From Crossiella equi (GTDB lineage: Bacteria; Actinomycetota; Actinomycetes; Mycobacteriales; Pseudonocardiaceae), in assembly GCF_017876755.1 (NCBI RefSeq), contig NZ_JAGIOO010000001.1:6247786-6311785 (forward strand): 64,000 nucleotides of DNA. The letters are read 5' to 3'. A program made the translations under genes and the position numbers. Positions 21,528-29,700 of this stretch are shown here, one piece after another. How positions within the stretch are numbered: the first letter of the stretch is position 1; every line of letters begins with the position of its first letter. Below the pieces are notes generated by a model. It searched no databases, was not told where the DNA came from, and worked only from the letters and a program-made list of their open reading frames with translations.

Positions 21528-23096
21528 TCACCAGGCGCTGCTCGGGATCCAGTCGGAGTGGCCGAACCCGGTGCCGCCGGTCTGCGGCTCGAACACCCAC
21601 TGCTGCAGCGGGTCAGCCGGGTTGCACGCCGCCAGCTGGACGGGTGCGCCCGGCGTCTCGTTGGCCGAGGCCATGCAGACCTCCGGGCTGGCGGTGGAAC
21701 GCAGCAGGCCCTCGACCAGGCCCCAGCGCTGGTTGGCCGCGCCCGAGCAGTCGTGCAGCTGCACCGCCGTGCCGGGGGACAGCGCCGCGCCAGCCGGGGC
21801 CAGGCAGCGGTCGTGCGTCAGCTCGACGTGCAGCGCCGCGGTGGCCGGATCCCGCCAGAAGCCCTGGTTGCCGCCGCCGGTGCAGTTCCACACCAGCACC
21901 CGGTAGCCCACCCGCGTGGAGTAGCCCTCCGAGTCCAGGCACAGGCCGGTCTTGGCGTTGCGCAGCTGCCGGAAGTCCAGCAGCCCGCGGTACAGCGTGG
22001 CGTGCCCGGTGCTGGCCGGGTCCACGCACGTCGCGTCCTGCCAGGAGGGGTTGGCGTAGAAGGCGGTGACGCAGTCGGCGTAGGCGGTGTGCCCGGCCTC
22101 GTTGGGGTGGAAGGACTGCTGACTGCTCCACAGCGTCAGGCCGCGCGCCCACGGCGTCTCGGTGCACACCTCGTGGCCGTGCAGCAGGCGGCTGGTGTCG
22201 AGGTAGCGGACACCGGCCGCGCTGGCGGCCATCCGGACCGCGCGCTCGAACAGCGGCACCACCTTGTTGCGGGCGAAGGCCTGGTCCTTGAGGTAGACCA
22301 GGCACCCGCCCTCGTTCCACCCGGGGAACTTCGGGTTGTCCTCCACGTCCGGGCTGAACGGGCTGGGGTAGGAGCCGAGGACGAACTGGTAGTCCCCGTC
22401 GCCGTAACCCGCCTCCCGCATGGTCTCCCGCACGCTGCGGATCGCCTTGTCCAGGCTGGCCTGGCTGGCGTTCACCCGCTGCTGCAGCACGTCGGTGTAG
22501 GTGGGCCAGCAGGGCCCGGCCAGCACCAGCCTGCGGCCCGCGCAGTCCCGTGCCACCGGGCCGAACTCCAGCCCGCCGGTGTCGTTGGCCCCCGACATCA
22601 GCCACACCAGCCGCACCCGGGTGGTGCGTGCCTTGATCGCCAGGCTGTCGCCCTGGTTCAGCTCGTCGAACTGCTTTGCCCCGCTGCGGTAGACCAGGTG
22701 CGTGCTCTCCGCGCCGGAGCACGCCAGGTTGAACCGCAGGTCGACGTCGAACCGCGCCTGGTGCACGGCGGCGTCGACCGACCGGTGGCAGAAGTTGAAC
22801 GGGCCGTCCGTGCCCTGCTCGTAGTTGCCGACACCCTCCCCGGCCAGCTGGCTGTCGCCGATGGTGAGCACGGACGACTTCCGCTGCTCCGGCGGCCGGG
22901 GTTCCGGACTGCCGTACAGCGTGGTCGACTCCTGCCCCCGGAGCTTCTCCAGCTCGGCGGGCAGCTCCGCGACCGCGCGCACGCGGCCCGGGGCGGTGGA
23001 CGCCGGGACCGCGGGTTGCACGGCCAGGCTCATGATCAGCAACGACAGCACGGTGACACAACGAAGTCGGGTGGCAAGCCTGGCGATCGTGGACAC
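21528..23096 (-). CDS. Secreted SGNH-family hydrolase with C-terminal ricin-type lectin domain
   Basis: A 522-residue secreted protein. A signal peptide (about 1-32, hydrophobic CVTVLSLLIMSLAVQ then PAVPASTA) is followed by the hydrolase domain: nucleophile Ser in LTIGDSQLAGEG (about residue 80), Asn in LMSGANDTGG and catalytic His in SFHPNEAGHTAY (about 330). The last about 150 residues form a ricin B-type (CBM13) beta-trefoil with three QxW-like repeats (NQGFW, NQRW, LQQWVF). The enzyme probably esterolyses an acyl group on a polysaccharide or lipid while the lectin domain holds the carbohydrate. GTG at 23096 follows AAGGATGGG. Monocistronic. Confidence 0.88.
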   Translation of the reverse strand: MSTIARLATRLRCVTVLSLLIMSLAVQPAVPASTAPGRVRAVAELPAELEKLRGQESTTLYGSPEPRPPEQRKSSVLTIGDSQLAGEGVGNYEQGTDGPFNFCHRSVDAAVHQARFDVDLRFNLACSGAESTHLVYRSGAKQFDELNQGDSLAIKARTTRVRLVWLMSGANDTGGLEFGPVARDCAGRRLVLAGPCWPTYTDVLQQRVNASQASLDKAIRSVRETMREAGYGDGDYQFVLGSYPSPFSPDVEDNPKFPGWNEGGCLVYLKDQAFARNKVVPLFERAVRMAASAAGVRYLDTSRLLHGHEVCTETPWARGLTLWSSQQSFHPNEAGHTAYADCVTAFYANPSWQDATCVDPASTGHATLYRGLLDFRQLRNAKTGLCLDSEGYSTRVGYRVLVWNCTGGGNQGFWRDPATAALHVELTHDRCLAPAGAALSPGTAVQLHDCSGAANQRWGLVEGLLRSTASPEVCMASANETPGAPVQLAACNPADPLQQWVFEPQTGGTGFGHSDWIPSSAW

Positions 23097-23203
23097 CCCA
23101 TCCTTGTCGCACGGGATCGAGCAAGAGGGAACCTCGGGCGGCCTGTGCTCACCCGAGGGATCCACTCCTGTACCCGGCGGGGGGACAGTTGACGCGACAA
23201 GTG

Positions 23204-24151
23204 TCAGTGCGTAGCCGCCGTCAGGCGGGCCAGAACGAACCGGCTCACCTCTTCGACGTCGGCGTCCAGGAGCACGTCCACCGGACGGCCGGTCGCGCCC
23301 GGTAGCCGGTTGGCGAAGGTGGCCCCGCGCCCCGGTCCGTGCCCGCAGTCGACCTCCACCGGCAGCGGGGTGCGCACGAGCATCCCGGGCCGGGCCGCCT
23401 CCAGCACCGCGAGCACGTCGTGCAGCGCGACCTGGTCGATCCCGTAGTACTCCAGGTAGGTGCGGCGGTAGTGCTGGGCCACCGCCGCGAGGGTCCGCGC
23501 CGGACCGCCCGCCTCCGCCAGCTCGGCCAGCCAGGCCCCGTCCACCGCGCAGCGCAGGGACAGGTCGATCGGCACCAGGCTGACCGGCACCTCGCCGCCG
23601 GAGAGCACGCGGTGTGCGGCCTCCGGGTCGCTCCAGATGTTGAACTCGGCCGAGGCGGTGGTGTTGCCGCCGCTGAAGCCGCCGCCCATGACCGAGACCC
23701 GGCCGATGCGCCCGTGCAGCTCGGGGTGGGCGGCCAGCAGCAGCGCCACGTTGGTCAGCGGGCCGATGGCCACGATGGTCACCGGCGTCTCGGCCGCGCG
23801 CAGCACGTCGGCCATCAGGGCCACCGCACCGCGCCCGTCCACCCGCGTGCTGGCCTCGGGCAGCAGCACGGACTGCCCGCCGAGGCCGTCGGTGCCGTGC
23901 CACTGCTCGGCCCGGTGCGGGACCGCGTGCACCAGCGGCCGGGCCGCGCCCACGCCCACCGGCACGTCGGTGCGGTCCAGCATGGTGAGCAGGCGCAGCG
24001 CGTTCTGGCTGGTCAGCTCGGGTCCGACGTTGCCGAACACGGTGGTCACCGCGCGCAGGGAAAGCTCCGGGCTGCGGGCGGCGAACAGGAAGGCGAACGC
24101 GTCGTCGATGCCCGGGTCGGTGTCCAGGATGAGCGGGGTCGGCCCGCTCAT
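23204..24151 (-). CDS. Inosine-uridine-type nucleoside hydrolase
   Basis: A 315-residue nucleoside hydrolase that cleaves the N-glycosidic bond of ribonucleosides to base and ribose. The N-terminal calcium-binding aspartate cluster LDTDPGIDDAFAF is intact, and PVTIVAIGPLTNVALLL and GRVSVMGGGF are family motifs. Its ATG overlaps the ribokinase stop by 4 bp, so ribose released here can be phosphorylated by the next enzyme: a nucleoside salvage pair. Base preference cannot be predicted. No transporter gene is adjacent. Cytoplasmic. Confidence 0.93.
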   Translation of the reverse strand: MSGPTPLILDTDPGIDDAFAFLFAARSPELSLRAVTTVFGNVGPELTSQNALRLLTMLDRTDVPVGVGAARPLVHAVPHRAEQWHGTDGLGGQSVLLPEASTRVDGRGAVALMADVLRAAETPVTIVAIGPLTNVALLLAAHPELHGRIGRVSVMGGGFSGGNTTASAEFNIWSDPEAAHRVLSGGEVPVSLVPIDLSLRCAVDGAWLAELAEAGGPARTLAAVAQHYRRTYLEYYGIDQVALHDVLAVLEAARPGMLVRTPLPVEVDCGHGPGRGATFANRLPGATGRPVDVLLDADVEEVSRFVLARLTAATH

Positions 24152-24987
24152 GCCAGCACCGCCTCCACCTCGTCGCGGGTCGGCAGCGAGGGCTGGGCGC
24201 CGTGCTTCGTGGCGGTGAGGGCGCCGACCGCGCAGGCCCGGCGCAGGGCCTCCTCGTCGGAGCGGCCCTCCAGCATGCTGATCATCAGGGCCGCGGTGAA
24301 GGCGTCCCCGGCGGCGGTGCCGTCCACCGCGGTGACCTTGGGCGGCTTGGCCTCGGCGACCTTCTCGCCGTCGCGGAGCAGCTGGGCGCCGTCGGCGCCG
24401 AGGGTGACGGCGACCGTGCGGGCGAGGTGGATGTTCTCGATCGCCTCGTACTCGCCGCGGTTGACCACCACGAGGTCGGCGCGCCGCAGCACCTCGTCGG
24501 GCACCGGGCGGGCCGGGGCGGCGTTGAGGGCGAAGAAGCCGGTGCAGTGCTTCGCGGCGGCCTCCACGGCGGCCTCGGGCACCTCCAGCACGGTGAGCAC
24601 GCCGTCGGTGCCCGCGAGCTGCTCGGGCCGGACGTCCAGGTGCGCGTTCGCGCCGGGCACCACGACGATCGTGGTCTCGGCCGAGTCGTCGACCTCGATC
24701 AGCGCCAGGCCGGTGGGCCCGGGCACGCGGGTGAGCTGGGACAGGTCCACGCCCGCCTCGGTGAGCAGGGCCAGCGCGGGCTCGGCGAGGTTGTCCTGGC
24801 CGACCGCGGCGACCAGGCGCACGTCCGCGCCGAGCCTGCGGGCGGCCAGCGCCTGGTTGGCGCCCTTGCCACCGGGGGCCTGGTCGTAGTGCGTGGCGGT
24901 GAGGGTTTCGCCGGGTTTGGGCAGCGCGGCCAGGCGCGCGATGAGGTCGAGGTTGACGCTGCCGACGACGGTGATGGATGGAGACAC
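24148..24987 (-). CDS. rbsK: Ribokinase (PfkB family)
   Basis: A 279-residue PfkB-family sugar kinase converting ribose to ribose-5-phosphate. GSVNLDLIARLAALPKPGET and the substrate-binding APGGKGANQALAARRLGADV are ribokinase-like; the anion-hole and catalytic base motif is VDGTAAGDAFTAALM (Asp before AFTA). It is slightly shorter than E. coli RbsK. GTG at 24987 has AGGATAGG 4 nt before it; upstream codons lie in the palindromic region and are not conserved. It is the first gene of the pair with the nucleoside hydrolase, and its promoter lies in the 164-bp palindrome. Confidence 0.92.
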   Translation of the reverse strand: MSPSITVVGSVNLDLIARLAALPKPGETLTATHYDQAPGGKGANQALAARRLGADVRLVAAVGQDNLAEPALALLTEAGVDLSQLTRVPGPTGLALIEVDDSAETTIVVVPGANAHLDVRPEQLAGTDGVLTVLEVPEAAVEAAAKHCTGFFALNAAPARPVPDEVLRRADLVVVNRGEYEAIENIHLARTVAVTLGADGAQLLRDGEKVAEAKPPKVTAVDGTAAGDAFTAALMISMLEGRSDEEALRRACAVGALTATKHGAQPSLPTRDEVEAVLA

Positions 24988-25003
24988 ACGCCTATCCTGC
25001 CGG

Positions 25004-25167
25004 TAGGGCGTGACCGCCAGGTCGCGTGCGTGGGCTCCGCGGTCCAGGTCGTTCCTGGCAAGGCGCCGGGGTGGCGGCATACCGGGTCGTATGCGGTCGC
25101 CCCGGCAACGCGGCCAGGGACGGGCTGGATCCGGAGAGCACGTGCGCGACCCGGCGGTCACGCCCTA
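25004..25167. repeat. 164-bp imperfect palindrome spanning the rbsK-acyltransferase divergent promoters
   Basis: The two outer 36-bp arms (25004-25039 and 25132-25167) match at 31 of 36 positions when one is reverse-complemented; the outermost 15 bp (tagggcgtgaccgcc) are perfect. Similarity continues inward (for example gccagg at 25113 against cctggc at 25054, ccccggc on both sides) to a central gcatac-cgggtc-gtatgc at 25077-25094. The symmetry centre is 25085.5. The result is that both divergent genes have the same sequence just before their starts. It looks like an inverted duplication of a promoter segment. Confidence 0.85.
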
Positions 25168-25180
25168 TGGTCTCGAATCT

Positions 25181-25933
25181 ATGACGAGTATGTGGGGCGC
25201 GCCGCTGCGGTCGCGTCTGGGCTCCTGGCGGTCCTCCCGCAGGGACCCGCGCCAGGCGAGGTTCCTGACCATGGCCTCGCTGCGCTGGGTGGTCCGCCAC
25301 CGCGCCTGGACCCCCTGGTACCTGGTGCGCTACTGGCGCCTGTTCCGCTTCCGCCTGGCCAACCCGCACGTGATCCTGCGCGGCATGGTGTTCCTGGGCC
25401 GCAAGGTGGAGCTCCACTGCCGTCCCGGCTACGGGCGGCTGGAGATCGGCCGCTGGGTGCACATCGGCGACGGCAACGCCATCCGCTGCCACGAGGGCAG
25501 CCTGCGCATCGGTGACAAGGCCGTCTTCGGCAAGGACAACGTGGTCAACTGCTACCTCGACATCGAGCTGGGCGCCTCCACGCTGGTCGCGGACTGGGTC
25601 TACATCTGCGACTTCGACCACGTCACCAGCGACATCCACCAGCCCATCAAGGACCAGGGCATCGTCAAGACGCCCGTGCGCATCGGCCCGGACACCTGGA
25701 TCGCCACCAAGGTCACCGTGCTGCGCGGCACCCGGGTCGGCCGGGGCTGCGTGCTGGGCGCGCACGCCGTGGTCAAGGGCGAGATCCCCGAGTACTCGAT
25801 CGCCGTGGGCGCGCCCGCGCGGGTGGTGCGCGACCGCCGCCAGGACTACGAGGCCGACGCCGAGCGCCGCGCGGCCGTGGCGGACATGGCCCGCAAGGCC
25901 AAGCAGGCCATGGAGCAGCAGCTGGCCGAGTGA
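25181..25933 (+). CDS. Left-handed beta-helix (hexapeptide) acyltransferase
   Basis: A 250-residue protein with hexapeptide repeats from about residue 75 to 205 (RLEIGRWVHIGDGNAIRC, SLRIGDKAVFGKDN, PVRIGPDTWIATKVTVL, RVGRGCVLGAHAVVKGEIP), the fold of O-acetyltransferases. The basic N-terminus and amphipathic WYLVRYWRLFRFRL suggest membrane association. In mycobacteria a homologue (Rv3034c, from memory) sits near the methylglucose lipopolysaccharide genes, and here the GT4/GH57/methyltransferase set follows at 28.4 kb, so an acylated polysaccharide is a reasonable substrate (inference). ATG at 25181 lacks a Shine-Dalgarno; a TATGGT -10 ends 9 nt upstream, suggesting leaderless mRNA. Confidence 0.87.
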   Translation: MTSMWGAPLRSRLGSWRSSRRDPRQARFLTMASLRWVVRHRAWTPWYLVRYWRLFRFRLANPHVILRGMVFLGRKVELHCRPGYGRLEIGRWVHIGDGNAIRCHEGSLRIGDKAVFGKDNVVNCYLDIELGASTLVADWVYICDFDHVTSDIHQPIKDQGIVKTPVRIGPDTWIATKVTVLRGTRVGRGCVLGAHAVVKGEIPEYSIAVGAPARVVRDRRQDYEADAERRAAVADMARKAKQAMEQQLAE

Positions 25934-25937
25934 CCAC

Positions 25938-25965
25938 AGGGCTCCCCGGGGCGCCGGGGAGCCCT
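25938..25965. terminator. Bidirectional hairpin terminator
   Basis: Perfect 12-bp arms agggctccccgg and ccggggagccct enclose a 4-nt loop. It lies between the acyltransferase stop (25933) and the convergent amine oxidase stop (25971). Confidence 0.85.
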
Positions 25966-25970
25966 TCCGG

Positions 25971-27209
25971 TCAGCGCCCCAGGACCTGTGCGGCCGCGGC
26001 CCGGCCGGAGTCCAGCGCCCGGTCCACGGTGGACTCCACCACGCCGCCCCAGAACACCGACTCACCGAGCGGCGCCATGATCGTCTTCACCGCGTCCCGG
26101 TCCGGGTGGATGGTGTACGCGCCGCGGGCGAACGGGTCGCTGGCCCAGTCGTGCACCACGGCGCCGACGGCCTGCGCCCGGGGCGCGCCCGCGATGCGGC
26201 GGACCGTGCGCACGGCCTGGCCCAGGCGCTGCTCCTCGGGCATCGCCCACAGCTCCTCGGCGGCCTCGCCGACCGCCCAGGTGACCACGATCTGCCCGGC
26301 GAAGCCGCGGTAGCCCTCACTGGCGTCCCACACCCCGGCCGGGTTGGCGGTGAAGTCGGCGAAGCCGCGCCCCGGCTTGGGCAGCACCGGCTGCGGGAAC
26401 TCCAGCACCACCTTGCACACCGGCAGCTGCGTGATCGCGTGCAGCGCCTCGCGGCGTTCGGGCGGCAGCGGCGGGTCGAACTCCACCCCGTCCTGCTGGA
26501 GCACACCCAGCGGCAGCGTGAGCACGAGCTGGCGGGCCTGCGCGGCCCCGGCGTCGGTGTGCACGGTGACCCCGTCCGGGCCGTGCTCGATCCGCCGCAC
26601 CACCGCGCCCAACCGCACGTTGAGCCCCTTGGCCAGGGGCGGCAGCACCTGCGCGTACCCGCCGAGCACGCGGAAGTCGCCGCCCTCCCGCCACTCCAGG
26701 TCGCCCAGCCGCCCGGCCAGCAGCTTCGAGACCACCTCGGCGGCCTCGTGCGCGGGCCGGGTGCGCAGCGAGCCGAGGTCGTTCTCGTAGCCGAGCAGCC
26801 CGAGCGGCAGGAACTCCCTGGGCAGCCCGATGCGGGTCAGGTAGGTCTCGGCGTCCTCACCGGGACCGGTCTCGGGCAGCGGCTCCATCGGCCGCCCGCG
26901 CGGGAAGTCCCACACCTGGCGGGAGTCCTCGGGCAGCCACGGCGAACCGGGGTCGCGGCGCAGGAACGAGCTGAGCGGCTTGGTGCGCAGCCACTGCTTG
27001 CGGATGAGCTCCCACAGCGACACCTTGCGCCCGTGCACGAGCTCCGCACCGCGTTCCACCGGCACGGACAGGGACGTGGCGTCGGTCCACAGCCGTCCGC
27101 CGACCCGGTCCCTGGCCTCGATGACCAGCACCTGCCTGCCCGCGTCGGCCAGTGCCCGCGCGGCGCCGAGCCCGGCGGCCCCGGCACCGACCACGATGAC
27201 GTCGGCCAT
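25971..27209 (-). CDS. FAD-dependent amine oxidase family protein
   Basis: A 412-residue flavoprotein of the monoamine/polyamine oxidase family. The N-terminal dinucleotide fold VIVVGAGAAGLGAARALADA is followed by VLVIEARDRVGGRLWTD, the FAD ribose and pyrophosphate contacts. GAELVHG and GWGGVVEST-like C-terminal FAD residues (SVFWGGVVESTVDRALDSG) are present. It oxidises a C-N or C-C bond of an unknown amine. Its ATG overlaps the stop of the upstream TmrB-like gene by one base (TGATG), so the two are translated together. No secretion signal; cytoplasmic. Confidence 0.88.
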   Translation of the reverse strand: MADVIVVGAGAAGLGAARALADAGRQVLVIEARDRVGGRLWTDATSLSVPVERGAELVHGRKVSLWELIRKQWLRTKPLSSFLRRDPGSPWLPEDSRQVWDFPRGRPMEPLPETGPGEDAETYLTRIGLPREFLPLGLLGYENDLGSLRTRPAHEAAEVVSKLLAGRLGDLEWREGGDFRVLGGYAQVLPPLAKGLNVRLGAVVRRIEHGPDGVTVHTDAGAAQARQLVLTLPLGVLQQDGVEFDPPLPPERREALHAITQLPVCKVVLEFPQPVLPKPGRGFADFTANPAGVWDASEGYRGFAGQIVVTWAVGEAAEELWAMPEEQRLGQAVRTVRRIAGAPRAQAVGAVVHDWASDPFARGAYTIHPDRDAVKTIMAPLGESVFWGGVVESTVDRALDSGRAAAAQVLGR

Positions 27210-27808
27210 CACCCGAACCGCACGTGCCGGGCCTGCACCCACCAGCGCCGCAGCTGCCCGGTGACCGGGGTGTCGGCGCTGGGCGCGAGCTCCAGCCCGG
27301 CCTTGCCCGCCACCAGCTCGGCGACCTGGGCCACGGTCAGCCCCTCGGTGTCCAGGTGCTCCCCGAACAGCGGGTCGGCCAACGCGGCGGCGCACCGCTC
27401 GTACTGCGCGGCGGCCCAGCTGTTGCGCGTCTCACCGCGGCTGCGCAGGCGCCGCAGCAGCACGTCCCGGCTGGGCACCACGAGCGTGTAGTGCCCGACC
27501 TCGTGCCCGTCGGCGCGCAGCCCGCCGACGACCTCCTCGAAGTACTGGGGGTTGACCAGCGTCATCGGCACGAGCACGGTGCCGCGCACGCGCCGCGCCA
27601 CGGTGCCGAGCATCTCCCGCGTGCCGCTGCGCCACAGCGGCAGGTCCTGGAAGTCCTCCTGCAGCCGCACCCGCCGGGGCAGCATCCGGTGCAGTCCGTA
27701 GCCGAGCAGTTCCGGATCGGCGATGTGACTCCCGGGCAGCCGCCGCTGGATCTCATGGGCGACCTGGGTCTTGCCCGCACCGAAGGTTCCGTTCAGCCAC
27801 AACAACAT
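27209..27808 (-). CDS. TmrB-like P-loop ATP-binding protein
   Basis: A 199-residue P-loop protein closely resembling Bacillus TmrB (tunicamycin resistance) along most of its length. Shared features are MLLWLNGTFGAGKTQ with the Walker A at 7-14, the EDFQDLPLWR segment, VPMTLVNPQYFEEVVGGLR, RLRSRGETRNSWAA and a basic C-terminus ending QARHVRFG. TmrB is an ATP-binding peripheral membrane protein that confers tunicamycin resistance, reportedly by preventing its entry. Length equals TmrB (about 197). The ATG at 27808 was chosen on that alignment. Co-translated with the amine oxidase; whether it gives resistance here is not known. Confidence 0.85.
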   Translation of the reverse strand: MLLWLNGTFGAGKTQVAHEIQRRLPGSHIADPELLGYGLHRMLPRRVRLQEDFQDLPLWRSGTREMLGTVARRVRGTVLVPMTLVNPQYFEEVVGGLRADGHEVGHYTLVVPSRDVLLRRLRSRGETRNSWAAAQYERCAAALADPLFGEHLDTEGLTVAQVAELVAGKAGLELAPSADTPVTGQLRRWWVQARHVRFG

Positions 27809-27976
27809 AACGACGACGCTACACAAACCCCGCGCCACACCTGGGAGGTGCGGCCCGGTGTCGGGCGAGTGGCCGGTTCGTGCGTCACCCGGTCGGCCGA
27901 TCGCCGGGGCCCGTTGGGCGGCTTAGGGTTTCGCTCTCCTGTCCACCGTCGGGGCTGATGCGGTGCGAGGTGTACC

Positions 27977-28378
27977 GTGCGAAAACCAGCAATCCTGTTG
28001 TGCGCCAGTGCTTTCCTCCTGGCCGGGTGTGGTGGTGTGACCACCTCGGCGGTGCAGCCCTCACGGATCTCCGTGCCGGGGACCACCACGAGCACCACCA
28101 CCACCACCACCACGACCACCACCACCACCACCGAGGCGCCGCCGCCGGAGCCCCCGCAGCCCCCGCCTCCGCCGCCCGCCCCGCCTAAGACCACGGTGAA
28201 GCCGCCCGCCCCGCCGAGGACCACCAAGGCCGCCCCACCCCCGCCGCCGAAGACCGACCGCAGGTACCGGACCTGCAAGGAGGCCAAGGCGCACGGCCTG
28301 GGCCCCTACGTCCGGGGCGTGCACCCCGAGTACCACTGGTACCGCGACGCCGACAGCGACGGCATCGTGTGCGAGTAG
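27977..28378 (+). CDS. Excalibur-domain calcium-binding lipoprotein
   Basis: A 133-residue lipoprotein. The signal peptide ends in a lipobox (FLLAGCGG, Cys about residue 18), so it should be anchored outside the cytoplasmic membrane. A Thr-rich and Pro-rich linker of low complexity (about 36-95) spans the wall. The C-terminal Excalibur domain has two Cys (RTCKEAKAHG and IVCE) and the calcium motif DADSDGIVCE. Excalibur domains occur in secreted nucleases and wall-associated proteins; here the domain stands alone. GTG at 27977 follows GCGAGGTG. A hairpin terminator follows at 28388. Confidence 0.9.
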   Translation: MRKPAILLCASAFLLAGCGGVTTSAVQPSRISVPGTTTSTTTTTTTTTTTTTEAPPPEPPQPPPPPPAPPKTTVKPPAPPRTTKAAPPPPPKTDRRYRTCKEAKAHGLGPYVRGVHPEYHWYRDADSDGIVCE

Positions 28379-28387
28379 GCCCGGACG

Positions 28388-28422
28388 CGTGTTCGGGCGG
28401 ACCTCACTGCCGCCCGAACACG
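28388..28422. terminator. Bidirectional hairpin terminator
   Basis: Perfect 13-bp arms cgtgttcgggcgg and ccgcccgaacacg enclose a 9-nt loop. It lies after the Excalibur lipoprotein stop and overlaps the end of the convergent glycosyltransferase gene (stop 28404). Confidence 0.85.
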
Positions 28423-29660
28423 TTCCCGGACGGGATCTTGGGCCGTCCGAGCACGGCTGGGGCCCGCCGCGAGGTCGCCGCGTAGACCGAGGCGGTGTCG
28501 GCCGCGATGAGGTCCCAGTTGAAGTCGGTGGCCAGGCGGGCCTTGGCCGCTTTCGCCCGCCGCCGCGCGGCCGCCGGGTCGTCCAGCACCGCCCGGACGG
28601 CGCTGGTCAGCCCATCCAGGTCCCCGGCCGCGAAGGACAGCCCGGTCCGCCCGTGCCGCACGACCTCACCCAACCCTCCGGCGGTCGAGGCGACCAGCGG
28701 CGCCCCGGCGGCGGCGGCCTCCAGCGCGACGATCCCGAACGGCTCGTACCGGCTGGGCAGCACCACGGCGTCCGCGGCGGGCAGCAGCGCCGACAGGTCG
28801 CGGTCGGCGAGGTGCCCGACGAAGTCCACCGACCGGCGCACGCGGTACCGCTTCGCGTCCTCGGCCAGCTGCTGCTCGTGGTTGCCCTTCCCGGCCACGA
28901 CCAGGCGCGTCCCGGGGTGCGAGCGGCGGATGCGGGGCAGCGCCGCGAGCAGGTCCTGGACACCCTTCTCCCACTCCAGCCGCCCGAAGAACAGCAGCAG
29001 GGGACCGCCGCCCGGGGTGTGCCGGGTGCGCGCGCCCGCCACCTCCTCGGCGTCCACCCGCCAGCGGCGCGGCTCGATGCCGTTGTGCAGCACGGTGATG
29101 AGCTCCGGCTCGACCTCGAACAGGTGCACCGCCTCGTCCCGCATCGCGGCCGAGCAGGTGATCATCGCGTCCGAGCGGTTGGCCAGCCACCACTCGACCG
29201 AGTGCACCTGCTGGCTCACCGTCGAGGACAGCCAGCCGCTGTGGCGGCCCGCCTCGGTGGCATGGATGGTGGAGACCAGGGGCGCGTCCGCGGCCTCGGC
29301 CAGGGTGATCGCCGCGTGCCCGACCAGCCAGTCGTGGGCGTGCACCACCTGGGGGCGCCAGTCGCGCAGCAGCCGCAGGCCCGCCCGGACCATCGCGTGC
29401 CCCATGCCCAGGGTCCAGGCCACCAGGTCGTCCTCGAAGGTCAGGTGCGCCGGGTCCTCGGCCACGCGCAGCACCCGCACGCCCTCGCTGAGGACGTCCT
29501 CACCGGGGTGGGTGACCGCGTCCGTGCCCGCCGGGTGCCTGCACAGCACCACGACCTCGTGCCCCTGCCCGGCCAGGCTCCTGGCCAGGGCGTGCACGTG
29601 CCTGCCGAGCCCGCCGACGACGACGGGCGGGTACTCCCAGGACAACATCAACACGCGCAT
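28404..29660 (-). CDS. GT4-family glycosyltransferase, Rv3032-like
   Basis: A 418-residue GT-B glycosyltransferase. MRVLMLSWEYPPVVVGGLGR starts the N-terminal Rossmann domain; VHAHDWLVGHAA and LHNGIEPRRW are acceptor and donor elements; GRLEWEKGVQDLLAALP and the EX7E-type SRYEPFGIVALEAAAAGAPLV form the nucleotide-sugar site. In M. tuberculosis the homologue Rv3032 (from memory) extends alpha-1,4-glucan chains of methylglucose lipopolysaccharide and glycogen, and neighbours the same GH57 and methyltransferase genes. Donor is probably UDP- or ADP-glucose. First downstream stop overlaps a terminator hairpin. It lies 40 bp after the GH57 gene. Confidence 0.9.
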   Translation of the reverse strand: MRVLMLSWEYPPVVVGGLGRHVHALARSLAGQGHEVVVLCRHPAGTDAVTHPGEDVLSEGVRVLRVAEDPAHLTFEDDLVAWTLGMGHAMVRAGLRLLRDWRPQVVHAHDWLVGHAAITLAEAADAPLVSTIHATEAGRHSGWLSSTVSQQVHSVEWWLANRSDAMITCSAAMRDEAVHLFEVEPELITVLHNGIEPRRWRVDAEEVAGARTRHTPGGGPLLLFFGRLEWEKGVQDLLAALPRIRRSHPGTRLVVAGKGNHEQQLAEDAKRYRVRRSVDFVGHLADRDLSALLPAADAVVLPSRYEPFGIVALEAAAAGAPLVASTAGGLGEVVRHGRTGLSFAAGDLDGLTSAVRAVLDDPAAARRRAKAAKARLATDFNWDLIAADTASVYAATSRRAPAVLGRPKIPSGNVFGRQ

Positions 29661-29700
29661 GCGGACCCGTACCTCCCGGTGGTTCCGGACAACCTACCCA

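Noticed and set aside
24988-25180. Rho-independent terminator interpretation of the long palindrome
   Set aside because: It lies between two divergent gene starts, so there is no upstream transcript for it to terminate.
28087-28130. (ACC)n tract that could be taken for a tandem repeat array
   Set aside because: It encodes the Thr-rich linker of the Excalibur lipoprotein; the chitinase linker at about 52424-52460 is similar.
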